A stretch of DNA of 51,920 bases from Bacteroidales bacterium (GCA_015489465.1 WFZS01000112.1:1-51920), one strand, 5' to 3'. Positions 26,374 through 35,488 are shown, counted from the first letter of the stretch. Notes: generated by a model not told the origin, from the sequence alone. Numbers and translations: made by a program.

Positions 26374-28940
26374 AAAGGATAAATTTATTTTTTATTGCCG
26401 TAATTTTTTCAATAAGTGCAAATGCACAATACGTTTTATCCGGAAAAGTTGTCAACGAAAAAAGTAAAAAACCCTTAGAATCCGTGCAAATAACCTTAAA
26501 GGGTACAAACAACGGGACGGTAAGCGATAAAAACGGAAATTTCAAAATCGAAACGAAAAACAAAAAGGGTGTTCTTCAATTTTTTTCGCTCGGATTTACT
26601 CCCAAACAAATAAAATTTTCGCTTGGAAAGAAATCAAAGAACTTGGGTATTGTTGAACTCTCGCCCTCTTCATATTCTCTTGACGAGATAACGATTTCAG
26701 CCGGACTGGCGGATAAAACCAATTCACCTGTAACGGTTTACGAAATTCCGTCACAAGAAATTAAAGAAAAATTGGGGACCCAACCGCTACCTCTTGTATT
26801 AAATGACATTCCGGGAGTTTTCAGCACATCAACAGGCGGCGGAACAGGCGATGCTCAAGTCAGCATCAGAGGGTTTAAACAAGAAAATATAGGAGTTTTA
26901 ATAAACGGTATTCCCGTTAACGGAGAAGAAAACGGATTGCTTTACTGGAGCAATTGGCAAGGTCTTGCCGAAGCATCGGCAAAAATACAAGTACAAAAGG
27001 GTCCGGGAGTCGCAAATATGGCTATTAACGCCGTTGGCGGCAGTATCAATATTGAAACCATAAATCCTTCAAATAAAAAAAGCGGAACGGCTTCTGTGGG
27101 GATATCCTCGTTCGGAAACACAAAAATGACCGTTGCAATAAACACAGGCAAAATGGATAACGGGTGGAAAGTTTCTTTTTTAGGTAGTTACGAACACGGG
27201 CCCGGTTTTGTGGATGCCACTTACGTTAGAAGTTGGGCATATTATCTTAGCGCAACAAAAAAAATAAATAAAAGAAACAAGATTAACATCACTTTTCTAG
27301 GTTCCCCTCAAAAGCACGGTCAAAGAACCCTTAGACTGACATACGACGAAATAAGAAAACACGGCTATTTTTTCAATAAAGATTGGGGAGGATATAACGG
27401 TAAAATAAAAACTGCGTCCGAGAATTTTTATCACAAACCGTTTTTTACATTAAATCACATATTTGCAATAGATAAAGGTAAAAAACTGACGACAACATTG
27501 TATATCGTACACGGTAGCGGCGGTGGATTATGGTCGGAAAGCTTTAATTACGCGCCTTCAATTTTTACGTACAGAAATGCATCGGAACAAATAGATTGGA
27601 ATACCATTTACAATAACAATGCAAATAATACGGATATATACGTTTTGGCAAATGGCGATACCGTTACCGGATTTTCTAAAAATATCCAAACAAAATTTCT
27701 AGCAAGTCATATCATTACAGGCATAATGTCAAATTACAGTCAAAAGCTAAGCAACGGATTAACTTTCAAAACCGGTATCAATTACAAATATTTCAACTCG
27801 TTTTTACGTGAGGAAGTTTATGACCTTTTGGGAGGCGACTTTTTTATTGAAGATTATTCATGGTCGTTAGCCGGAGTCTCGAACAGAAACCAGATAAAAT
27901 TACCCGGCGATATCGTAAAAGTTGACAACAATTCTATTATAAACTTTGTCAGCTGTTATACTCAACTGCTTTTTAAAAATTACAAGTGGAACGGATACAT
28001 ATCATTAAACGGAAACAGCAATTTTTACAAAAGAATAGACAGGTATAATTACATTACCGATATCTCCAGCGATTTAATTGTTAAGCCCGGTTTCGACGTC
28101 AGAACGGGGTCGGCATATAAAATCAACGACAATAACAAACTATACATAAACGGTGCATATTTCAGTAAAGCACCTTATTTTAAATACGTTTTCGGAAACT
28201 TCAACAACACTCCCGTTCAAAATCTTGAAAATGAAAAGGTGACAACAATAGAAGCGGGATATACGCTAAACAAATCGGATATTTCATTTTCCTTAAACGG
28301 TTATATCACCTCTTGGAAAAATGTTTCGATGCTTTCAAACGAATATATTCAATTGGAAGACAACAACTATTCAAGAGCTATGGTAAACGGTTTAAACTCA
28401 TTACATCAAGGCGTTGAAAGTACATTGACGTATAAGCTGAATAACGGTTGGAAACTTTCCGCTTTTGCATCATTGGGTAATTTTAAATGGACCAATGATG
28501 TGGAAGCCACCTTAATTAATAACGATAACATTGTCGTAGATACCGTTTTTGTTTATGCAAAAGACCTTTATGTGGGAGGAACGGCACAGCAACAAGCCGG
28601 AGCAAATTTCAATTTTAATGTTTTTAAACTAATCAATGTAAATGCGGAATGGATTTGGTTCGGAAAACTTTATGCCGATTTTAACCCGTTAAACAGAAAT
28701 AACCCTGATGACAGAACCCAACCTTACAAATTTCCCGATTACAATATTTTCAACATGTATTTAAACATACCGTTTTCCTTAAATGATAAACAAGCCGGAG
28801 TGGATATGGGTTTTTACAACATTTTTAATAAACATTATATCGAAACGGGAGAAGACGGAGAAAATCACGATTTATACTCTTTCAAAGGATTTTGGAATCC
28901 GGGATTTAACTTCAATATCAAGTTGAGTTTTTATTTTTAG
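26370..28940 (+). CDS. TonB-dependent outer-membrane receptor under FMN riboswitch, candidate flavin receptor
   Basis: TonB-dependent receptor of 856 aa: signal peptide to about residue 19 (SANAQ), a CarboxypepD_reg-like domain (about 20-95, SGKVVNEKSKKPLESVQITL), a plug domain (about 120-225, VSIRGFKQENIGVLINGIPV), and a 22-strand barrel ending in the aromatic IKLSFYF. No SusD partner is adjacent, which points to a small-molecule receptor rather than a glycan system. The riboswitch ties its synthesis to cellular FMN, so riboflavin or another flavin is the likely cargo (inference). The next gene is a paralogue with a different leader. Arginine is mostly coded by AGA, as in neighbouring genes. 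Confidence 0.9.
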   Translation: MKRINLFFIAVIFSISANAQYVLSGKVVNEKSKKPLESVQITLKGTNNGTVSDKNGNFKIETKNKKGVLQFFSLGFTPKQIKFSLGKKSKNLGIVELSPSSYSLDEITISAGLADKTNSPVTVYEIPSQEIKEKLGTQPLPLVLNDIPGVFSTSTGGGTGDAQVSIRGFKQENIGVLINGIPVNGEENGLLYWSNWQGLAEASAKIQVQKGPGVANMAINAVGGSINIETINPSNKKSGTASVGISSFGNTKMTVAINTGKMDNGWKVSFLGSYEHGPGFVDATYVRSWAYYLSATKKINKRNKINITFLGSPQKHGQRTLRLTYDEIRKHGYFFNKDWGGYNGKIKTASENFYHKPFFTLNHIFAIDKGKKLTTTLYIVHGSGGGLWSESFNYAPSIFTYRNASEQIDWNTIYNNNANNTDIYVLANGDTVTGFSKNIQTKFLASHIITGIMSNYSQKLSNGLTFKTGINYKYFNSFLREEVYDLLGGDFFIEDYSWSLAGVSNRNQIKLPGDIVKVDNNSIINFVSCYTQLLFKNYKWNGYISLNGNSNFYKRIDRYNYITDISSDLIVKPGFDVRTGSAYKINDNNKLYINGAYFSKAPYFKYVFGNFNNTPVQNLENEKVTTIEAGYTLNKSDISFSLNGYITSWKNVSMLSNEYIQLEDNNYSRAMVNGLNSLHQGVESTLTYKLNNGWKLSAFASLGNFKWTNDVEATLINNDNIVVDTVFVYAKDLYVGGTAQQQAGANFNFNVFKLINVNAEWIWFGKLYADFNPLNRNNPDDRTQPYKFPDYNIFNMYLNIPFSLNDKQAGVDMGFYNIFNKHYIETGEDGENHDLYSFKGFWNPGFNFNIKLSFYF

Positions 28941-28955
28941 AAACCACATTAAAAA

Positions 28956-28984
28956 ATGTAAAAAAATGCACTTTTATTTTACAT
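28956..28984 (+). terminator. AT-rich hairpin after the first receptor gene
   Basis: ATGTAAAA (28956-28963) pairs with TTTTACAT (28977-28984), 16 bases past the stop. The stem is weak and no T-run follows, so termination is uncertain. The rest of the 316-base gap to the next gene is AT-rich, with GTTAAC-type palindromes and a promoter element. Confidence 0.3.
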
Positions 28985-29186
28985 AAAACTTATGTATAGC
29001 AGCCGTTAAACCTGTTAATAACATTAAAACATTACAATATAAAAAAAATAAGAAAATCTCTTATAACACCCGTATCGCGTTGATAATCAGTTTAGTTAAC
29101 AGGTTCTTTAAGGTGTATCATGCAATAAAGCTTTAAATGTTAACATTTTTTTAACGTTTGCATTAATATTTATTGGGATAATTACA

Positions 29187-29194
29187 TACATTTG
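29187..29194 (+). promoter_or_regulatory. -7 promoter element of the second receptor (TACATTTG)
   Basis: TAnnTTTG match 62 bases before the ATG. A palindromic TTAACA-TT-TGTTAA follows at 29201-29214 and could be an operator near the transcript start. Confidence 0.5.
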
Positions 29195-29256
29195 ACGACA
29201 TTAACATTTGTTAACAAAAAATTGAAAACCAGAATTAACAATCAAAATTTTAGCTT

Positions 29257-31857
29257 ATGAAAAGAAAAAATTTACTTCTTTTGGTAGTTGCGATGATGTT
29301 TGCAATTACCACATTCGCACAAGGAGTTATTCAAGGTGTTGTTAAAGACGCCAATACCGACGAAACTCTTGTCGGTGCAACAGTAATGGTTAAAGGAACC
29401 ACAATAGGTGTTACTACCAACCTCGACGGTAGCTTTTTATTAGTGGCTCCTGCAGGTGACATTACACTTGAAGTATCCTATGTTGGTTATGAAACCGTTG
29501 ACAAAAATCTTACTGTTAAAGACGGTTCGACTTACAACATCGGGGACATCAAACTTAAATCGAGTGCTATAGGTCTTGACGAAGTTAGCGTTATGGCTTC
29601 TGTGGCTGTTGACAGAAAAACACCTGTTGCAGTTTCAACACTTGACGCTCAAACCATCCAAGATCAACTCGGAAGCCAGGAGTTTCCGGAAGTAATGAAA
29701 ACCACTCCCAACGTTTACGTTACAAAACAAGGTGGTGGTTTTGGTGACGCACGTATCAATGTTCGTGGTTTCGACCAAAGAAACGTAGCCGTTATGATTA
29801 ACGGTATTCCCGTTAACGACATGGAAAACGGTTGGGTATATTGGTCAAACTGGGCAGGTTTGGGCGATGCAACACGTACCATTCAGATTCAAAGAGGTCT
29901 CGGAGCTTCAAAACTTGCCATTAACTCCGTTGGTGGTACAATTAACATTATCACAAAAACCACCGATATGAATAAAGGCGGTTCTTTTGAAGCGGGACTT
30001 ACTTCATACGGACGTTACAAAGCAATGTTAACATTGTCAACAGGTAAACTGAAAAGCGGAACAGCCATTACTTTTGTAGGTTCAAGAACAGCAGGCAAAG
30101 GTTACATCGACGCAACTTATGTTGATGCTTGGTCATACTTCCTTTCGGTTTCTCAAGACATAGGTAAAAAACACCAGTTGGTATTTACAGCTATCGGTGC
30201 ACCTCAAAGACACGGACAACGTGACGGATATTACATGCTTGACTCTACTCAATTTGAAAAATACGGTCCCAAATACAACCGTAACTGGGGTTGGTTAGGC
30301 GGAGAATTACTTAACATCCGTGAAAATTATTACCACAAACCTCAATTCGCTTTAAACTGGTACTGGACAATCAATGAAAAAGCTTTCTTGGCTACATCAT
30401 TATATTATTCATTCGGCCGTGGTGGCGGTTCAGGTCCTTTGGGAATGAAACCTTACAAATACGAACCTCCTTTGACAAATTACGGTCAATATGACTGGGA
30501 TGCTATGGTTGACATTAACGCTGAAAACGTTGATACGGCTTTAGCTATAGAAGCAGGCGAATTTACGGTAAACGACAATGGCGATACAACTTTCAACCAT
30601 AATTCAAAACACATTATCCGTAACTCCGTAAACAACCACAACTGGTTAGGATTACTTTCAACTTTGAATTATGATTTCAATATTCACTGGACATTAACGG
30701 CAGGTATCGACTCACGTCACTACAAAGGTGAACACTACCGTGAAGTTAAAAACCTTTTGGGTGGTGATTACTGGTACGATTCAAAATTCGGTGCTGCACG
30801 TCGCGGTGATAAAATCGCTTACTGGAACGACGGTATAGTTAATTATGCAGGACTGTTTGCACAAATGGAATATTCAGCAGGTAACTTCAATGCTTTCCTT
30901 GCAGGAACATTCTCAAACACCTGGACTCAAAGAATCGACTACCGTACATATTTACCCGATAATCCGGAAGCAAAAAGTGAAACCCTTTCAAATTCGGGTT
31001 ATAACTTTAAAGTAGGTGCCAACTATAACTTCAACGAACATAACAATATCTTTGTTAACGGCGGATACTATTCACGTGTTCCGTTCTTCCGTTTCCATTT
31101 CTTAAATTACAGAAACGATGTTAACCCTGATCTTAAAAACGAAAAAGTTTATGCCGCTGAAGTTGGTTACGGTTTGAAACTCGCCAAATTTAACTTGAGA
31201 TTCAACGGGTATTATTCCGTATGGGATGATATTTCACAGCTTGCAGGATTCCGTGCAGATAACGGAACTCACGTTAACGCATTTCTGTCATCACTTCAAG
31301 AAATCCACATGGGTCTTGAACTTGACATGAAATATAAGGTTTCAAGATGGTTAAGATTAGGTGCTTTAGGTTCTTTGGGTAACTGGTACTATGGTAACAA
31401 CCCTCAAGCCACTCTGTATGATGACAATACACATCAACCGATTGGTCAAGGAACCATTTATTTGAAAGATGTTAAAGTTCCCAACCAACCTCAATCGATG
31501 GCCGGTGTTGACGGTAAAGTTAACGTAACCAAAAATATAGATTTGGGCTTCAACTGGTTGTACTATGCAAATATTTATGCAGACTTTACACCTGAAAAAC
31601 GTCAAAATCCCGACCAAGAAGGTATGCAAGCTTGGAAACTTCCCAACTACGGAATGCTTGACATGAGATTAGGATGGAGATTTAAAATCGCCGACACAAA
31701 AGCTTATTTCAACTGGAATGTTTATAACGTAACCAACAACATCGTTCTTGTTGAAGCAGAAGACCGCTATGACAGCCATGCTAATGCATTCGTATTCAAG
31801 AAAGGTTTCTGGAGCTGGGGACGTAACATGAACTTCTCATTGAAGATTTATTTCTAG
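29257..31857 (+). CDS. TonB-dependent outer-membrane receptor, tandem paralogue
   Basis: 866-aa receptor with signal peptide (ending near TTFAQ), CarboxypepD_reg-like domain (about 22-100), plug (about 125-230, INVRGFDQRNVAVMINGIPV) and barrel ending in MNFSLKIYF. It is clearly paralogous to the upstream receptor: both share WSNW, LAIN-VGGTINI-type plug segments and a KGFW ending. It has no riboswitch. Codon choice differs visibly, with frequent CGT for Arg and GGT for Gly, the pattern of a strongly expressed gene. It may be a major outer-membrane receptor; cargo unknown. Confidence 0.9.
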   Translation: MKRKNLLLLVVAMMFAITTFAQGVIQGVVKDANTDETLVGATVMVKGTTIGVTTNLDGSFLLVAPAGDITLEVSYVGYETVDKNLTVKDGSTYNIGDIKLKSSAIGLDEVSVMASVAVDRKTPVAVSTLDAQTIQDQLGSQEFPEVMKTTPNVYVTKQGGGFGDARINVRGFDQRNVAVMINGIPVNDMENGWVYWSNWAGLGDATRTIQIQRGLGASKLAINSVGGTINIITKTTDMNKGGSFEAGLTSYGRYKAMLTLSTGKLKSGTAITFVGSRTAGKGYIDATYVDAWSYFLSVSQDIGKKHQLVFTAIGAPQRHGQRDGYYMLDSTQFEKYGPKYNRNWGWLGGELLNIRENYYHKPQFALNWYWTINEKAFLATSLYYSFGRGGGSGPLGMKPYKYEPPLTNYGQYDWDAMVDINAENVDTALAIEAGEFTVNDNGDTTFNHNSKHIIRNSVNNHNWLGLLSTLNYDFNIHWTLTAGIDSRHYKGEHYREVKNLLGGDYWYDSKFGAARRGDKIAYWNDGIVNYAGLFAQMEYSAGNFNAFLAGTFSNTWTQRIDYRTYLPDNPEAKSETLSNSGYNFKVGANYNFNEHNNIFVNGGYYSRVPFFRFHFLNYRNDVNPDLKNEKVYAAEVGYGLKLAKFNLRFNGYYSVWDDISQLAGFRADNGTHVNAFLSSLQEIHMGLELDMKYKVSRWLRLGALGSLGNWYYGNNPQATLYDDNTHQPIGQGTIYLKDVKVPNQPQSMAGVDGKVNVTKNIDLGFNWLYYANIYADFTPEKRQNPDQEGMQAWKLPNYGMLDMRLGWRFKIADTKAYFNWNVYNVTNNIVLVEAEDRYDSHANAFVFKKGFWSWGRNMNFSLKIYF

Positions 31858-31878
31858 AATATTTATAGAATATTCATC

Positions 31879-31910
31879 AAAAAAGGCGGCATCCGAATGT
31901 CGCCTTTTTT
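31879..31910. terminator. Bidirectional intrinsic terminator
   Basis: A-run plus GGCGGCAT paired with ATGTCGCC plus T-run (31879-31892 with 31897-31910, one G-T pair), loop CCGA. It serves the second receptor (+) and the convergent beta-helix gene (-). Confidence 0.9.
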
Positions 31911-31921
31911 ATTTACCTTTT

Positions 31922-33991
31922 TTATTTTGAAAGGTTTTTATTTACAACTTCATCAAACTCCATTAAAATTTTTTCAGGAAGTCCTGCCTTTTTTTTCCAT
32001 TCATCACTACCGTAAACACCGGCTTTTTTAAAATCAAAAGGTTTAAAATTTATCAGCTTTACCTTTTTGCCGGTAATCAAGTCAAAATTAAACTTCCGGG
32101 CATCAACAAATCTCGGATTATTAATAAAACTATGAATATCATGCCCCGTTTTTCTTTTCCATTGCCCGAATCTTTTGCCTAAAAAATAAATCTTTTTCCG
32201 TTCCGTGTTCCAATAAATATTGCTATCCATTTCTATATTCATCTTAAACCAAGGCCCTTTCAAAAGTTCTCCCCTGTCAAAAACAATAATATTATGTTTT
32301 AGAACAAAAGACAAATGGTTTTCAACCCGTGTACATTGTAATTGATACAGCTTGGCAAAAGCAAAAATATTGTTTCGTATTATGTTGTTTTTGCCGTAAT
32401 GCTGGTGAAAGCTACCCGTTTTAGTACTGTAAACAAGATTATTTTCCATTAAAATTCCGGAAGAACCTTCATCGGTATATAATCCCCAACCGCCGTAACT
32501 ATAAGCATTGATATGATGGATTACATTATCACTAATTACCGTACCTTCAGACTTTCCCAAAGTATATACACCCGCCATATCACTCAGCAAATCCCAACCT
32601 ATGTGATGAATATTATTAAACTTTATGATATTTCTTTTTGAAAGGCTTTCCGAGTAACCCCATACCCAACCAACCGATATACCCGTGTAAAACAAATCAC
32701 AAATATCGTTGTGTAATATTTTGTTATCAGAACTTTTACCTATCCATATTCCTACTGCCGGCGGGTACTCCCTGCCACCGCTCATAATTATATTATTATC
32801 GGCTGTTATGTTTTTTGTTAAACCGTAATCTTTTTCAACATCAATATCACCGATATAAATTCCTCCACCTCCTATATCGTGTATAAAACAATGCTCCACA
32901 AGGCAATTCCGGGCTCCTTTATCAAACTTGATAGCATGTTGCCCCGTGTTGGTAACTTCGCAATTTAAAAACGTGACATTATTTGCCGCCTCAACGGTTA
33001 TGGCTGCATCTTCCGAAACCGCCGCCTGATTGGGTTCAAAACCTTTTTTATCAAAAGGATAACCGCAAAAGGTAAATTTTATCCCGTCAAATGTCACGTT
33101 ATTTACAAAATGTATAGGTGTTCCTTTAATTTCAATAAACTTATTCAAAACGGGTACGGTAAAAACGGTATTTTCAGGAGTTTGATTTTTTTCAGGATAA
33201 TAAAACAATGTTCCTTCACCGTTATAAAACCATTCTCCCGGTTTGTCAAGAGCTTTTTTGAAATTTTCAAAATATAAACGCGAGCCTTTTTTCCAACTGT
33301 TCCATGGTTTCATTCCTTTTCCGGAAGTAATAACATAACCTTTGGCATAATTTATCGAATCAACATAACGCAATGAAAAATCCCATTTATGAAAAACCCT
33401 GAAGCGTAAATTCCCGGTTTTTACATTTTTCAAATATTTAAAAACATCATTATCCAAATAAATACGCTGAATTGCCTTTAAAGGTACCCGCCCTTCCCCT
33501 TTTTCAATAATTATTTCTTCAACTTTAACTATTTTTAAAAATCCCGAATCGGGATATCTTGCCAAAACAGCCTTGTTCCCATTTACATAAAGCCGGTCAA
33601 ACCTTTTGTTTTTCAGAGTGTCGGGCAAAATAACTTTCCAAATACCGTTTTCAGTTTTTTCAAAGTTTTTGAGTTCATATCCTCCGCTAATAACGGGTTG
33701 AATACTATCGTTTGCCTTAAAAATAATTTTGCCGTTTCCGGGTCCGAATAACAACGGTTTTTTAAGTCGATAAACTCCTCCTGACAATTTAACCGTTGTA
33801 ATACTGTCTCGACTTGCCCTAATAACCCTCATAACTTTTTCAATACTTTTAAACGGCAGTTGTTCAGTTCCAGGATTATTGTCGTCGCCAGCCGGCGAAA
33901 CATATATTTCTTGACCTGTTGCTCTATATAGGTGTAATGATAAAATAAAAGTATAAACAATAAATTTTATCAGGCGAGTTTTATACATCAT
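31922..33991 (-). CDS. Secreted right-handed parallel beta-helix protein
   Basis: Signal peptide (ending near YRATGQ), then the typical start IYVSPAGDDNNPGTEQLPFKSIEKV of pectate-lyase-like and DUF1565-like proteins. Repeated N-x-I/V strand turns run from about 300 to 600 (VTFDGIKFTFCG, NVTFLNCEVTNTG, HNDICDLFYTGI, NNLVYSTKTGS). The fold is that of polysaccharide lyases and beta-helix glycosidases. I cannot assign a catalytic family, and no SusC/SusD pair adjoins it. The 689-aa protein starts at either of two adjacent ATGs. Confidence 0.82.
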   Translation of the reverse strand: MMYKTRLIKFIVYTFILSLHLYRATGQEIYVSPAGDDNNPGTEQLPFKSIEKVMRVIRASRDSITTVKLSGGVYRLKKPLLFGPGNGKIIFKANDSIQPVISGGYELKNFEKTENGIWKVILPDTLKNKRFDRLYVNGNKAVLARYPDSGFLKIVKVEEIIIEKGEGRVPLKAIQRIYLDNDVFKYLKNVKTGNLRFRVFHKWDFSLRYVDSINYAKGYVITSGKGMKPWNSWKKGSRLYFENFKKALDKPGEWFYNGEGTLFYYPEKNQTPENTVFTVPVLNKFIEIKGTPIHFVNNVTFDGIKFTFCGYPFDKKGFEPNQAAVSEDAAITVEAANNVTFLNCEVTNTGQHAIKFDKGARNCLVEHCFIHDIGGGGIYIGDIDVEKDYGLTKNITADNNIIMSGGREYPPAVGIWIGKSSDNKILHNDICDLFYTGISVGWVWGYSESLSKRNIIKFNNIHHIGWDLLSDMAGVYTLGKSEGTVISDNVIHHINAYSYGGWGLYTDEGSSGILMENNLVYSTKTGSFHQHYGKNNIIRNNIFAFAKLYQLQCTRVENHLSFVLKHNIIVFDRGELLKGPWFKMNIEMDSNIYWNTERKKIYFLGKRFGQWKRKTGHDIHSFINNPRFVDARKFNFDLITGKKVKLINFKPFDFKKAGVYGSDEWKKKAGLPEKILMEFDEVVNKNLSK

Positions 33992-34018
33992 TGTTTGCCG
34001 AAATGATTAATAGATTTT

Positions 34019-34026
34019 CAAACTTA
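34019..34026 (-). promoter_or_regulatory. -7 promoter element of the beta-helix gene (TAAGTTTG)
   Basis: TAnnTTTG match on the minus strand, 27 bases before the start codon. Confidence 0.5.
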
Positions 34027-34144
34027 AAATAAAATTCCATTGAAATAGAATAATGTAAAATAATTAGTAGTTCAACAGTTTCTGAAAAGGTTTTAATCTT
34101 TCAACCTCTTTAATATTTAAAAAAATAAATGTAAAAATATTGAG

Positions 34145-34152
34145 TAACTTTG
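34145..34152 (+). promoter_or_regulatory. -7 promoter element of the DUF3667 gene (TAACTTTG)
   Basis: TAnnTTTG match 18 bases before the ATG at 34171. It overlaps the TTG at 34150, which is another reason not to start the protein there. Confidence 0.6.
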
Positions 34153-34170
34153 TTAAAACTCTTTTTATTT

Positions 34171-35001
34171 ATGTCAACAAAAACAGTTTGTAAAAACTGT
34201 AATAACAGTTTTGACGGCGATTTCAAATACTGCCCCTATTGCGGTCAAGAAAACCGCGATCAACCTCTTAAATTCAAGGATTTCATATCGGAATATTTAT
34301 CCGCCAATTTCAATTTGGATTCAAAATTTATCTTAACCCTTAAAACTTTAATATTGAAACCGGGGTTACTTACAAAAGAAATCTTGGATGGTAAAAGAAC
34401 CAAATATGTCACACCTGTACGTTTGTATTTACTGGTGAGTCTTGTTTACTTTTTTGTTATTTCATTTGAAAAAGATTCCGGAATAGTTATAAACAGCAAA
34501 GACATTGGAAAAAGCGGTATTGTTTTGACAACAAAAATTCACGGTGCCGACACATTAACGGGTTTTGAGAAAACTCTATATAATAAACTAATCTTACTGA
34601 ATTCCAAACAAGGAAAAAAAGAGTTCAGAAGGCTGTTTAAAAAGAGTGTATCAATGGGTATGTTCTTTTTCATTCCGTTAACCGCTTGGATTTTTTACCT
34701 GTTTTTCAGAAAACGTTATCACTATTACATTCCGCATTTGATTTTTTTAATACACTTACAAACGGTTGTTTTTATAATACTTACGGTTTTCAGTCTGATT
34801 CGCCTGCTATATGACAATGATTTTATTTTTATAACCGAGGTTGTAATACTTATTTATCTTATCTATAAATGGCTCAAAAATTTTTACGGCTTGTCAGTTA
34901 AAAAAACAATAACAAATATGATTCTGCTATCGGGCATATTCACCTTGTTGACACTGGTATTTTTAGCTACAATCAGCACGATAAGTTTTTACTTTTTTTA
35001 A
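34171..35001 (+). CDS. DUF3667-type membrane protein with N-terminal zinc ribbon
   Basis: 276-aa protein starting MSTKTVCKNC. Two CxxC pairs (CKNC near residue 7 and CPYC near 22) form a zinc ribbon. A conserved block KFKDFISEYLSANFNLDSKFILTLKTL and GKRTKYVTPVRLYLLVS follows, and then about five membrane segments (about 85, 165, 190, 215 and 250). This is the DUF3667 layout, common in Bacteroidota and without known function. It appears to be a single gene with its own promoter. Confidence 0.85.
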   Translation: MSTKTVCKNCNNSFDGDFKYCPYCGQENRDQPLKFKDFISEYLSANFNLDSKFILTLKTLILKPGLLTKEILDGKRTKYVTPVRLYLLVSLVYFFVISFEKDSGIVINSKDIGKSGIVLTTKIHGADTLTGFEKTLYNKLILLNSKQGKKEFRRLFKKSVSMGMFFFIPLTAWIFYLFFRKRYHYYIPHLIFLIHLQTVVFIILTVFSLIRLLYDNDFIFITEVVILIYLIYKWLKNFYGLSVKKTITNMILLSGIFTLLTLVFLATISTISFYFF

Positions 35002-35068
35002 GCATTACTACCTTTTATCTTTTAATGTAGTTAACAATTTCGAGTACTATTCCCAACTTATACCAGCG

Positions 35069-35157
35069 GTGTAAATGCTGTATTATAAAATCATAACTTG
35101 GCAAGAAGTTTGTTCATTTGTGACATCATTTACACAAAACCTCCACATATTGAGGTT
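35069..35157. repeat. Inverted repeats in the gap before the DUF2795 gene
   Basis: GTGTAAATG (35069-35077) is the reverse complement of CATTTACAC (35127-35135), 49 bases apart. A second hairpin, AACCTC/GAGGTT (35138-35143 with 35152-35157), follows and precedes an AT-rich stretch. This may be a terminator for the gene upstream or a small structured RNA; nothing decides between them. Confidence 0.3.
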
Positions 35158-35180
35158 ATTTTATAATTTTTTATATTTTC

Positions 35181-35210
35181 TTTGAAAAGAATTAAAAAAA
35201 ATTATTTTTG
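35181..35210 (+). promoter_or_regulatory. Promoter of the DUF2795 gene (TTTG-N18-TATTTTTG)
   Basis: TTTG at 35181-35184, an 18-base spacer, and TATTTTTG at 35203-35210: one of the best full matches to the Bacteroidota -33/-7 promoter in the window. Confidence 0.8.
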
Positions 35211-35236
35211 CAAAAAATTAAAAGAGGGAATAGATT

Positions 35237-35458
35237 ATGTATTGGACATTAGAACTTGCTTCAAAACTGGAAGATGCACCATGGCCGGCTACAAAAGACG
35301 AGCTTATAGAATGGTGCTTAAGAACAGGCACACCGCCTGAAGTAATTGAAAACCTGCGTGAAATTGAAGACGAGGGCGAAGTTTATGAAAAGATAGAAGA
35401 TATCTGGCCCGACTACCCCACAAAAGAAGACTTCTTTTTTAATGAAGACGAATATTAA
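35237..35458 (+). CDS. Small acidic DUF2795 protein
   Basis: 73-aa protein with a DUF2795 core (MYWTLELASKLEDAPWPATKDELIEWCLRTGTPPEVIENL, cited here only as the region of residues 1-40). The tail (DIWPDYPTKEDFFFNEDEY) is strongly acidic and aromatic. DUF2795 proteins are small and of unknown function. The gene has its own strong promoter and a strong terminator, so it is probably well expressed and monocistronic. A weak SD-like AGAGGG lies about 10 bases before the ATG. Confidence 0.85.
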   Translation: MYWTLELASKLEDAPWPATKDELIEWCLRTGTPPEVIENLREIEDEGEVYEKIEDIWPDYPTKEDFFFNEDEY

Positions 35459-35460
35459 TA

Positions 35461-35488
35461 AAAAAAGCCGCTCGAAAGCGGCTTTTTT
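35461..35488. terminator. Bidirectional intrinsic terminator
   Basis: A-run plus GCCGCT, loop CGAA, AGCGGC plus T-run, immediately after the DUF2795 stop. It also ends the convergent MazG-like gene. Confidence 0.93.

Noticed and set aside
26370-31857. The two receptors as part of a SusC/SusD glycan locus
   Set aside because: No SusD-like lipoprotein or glycoside hydrolase adjoins them; the nearby beta-helix gene is convergent with its own promoter.
31922-33991. Assignment of the beta-helix protein to a specific lyase or galactosidase family
   Set aside because: Only the fold is readable; I could not identify catalytic residues with confidence.
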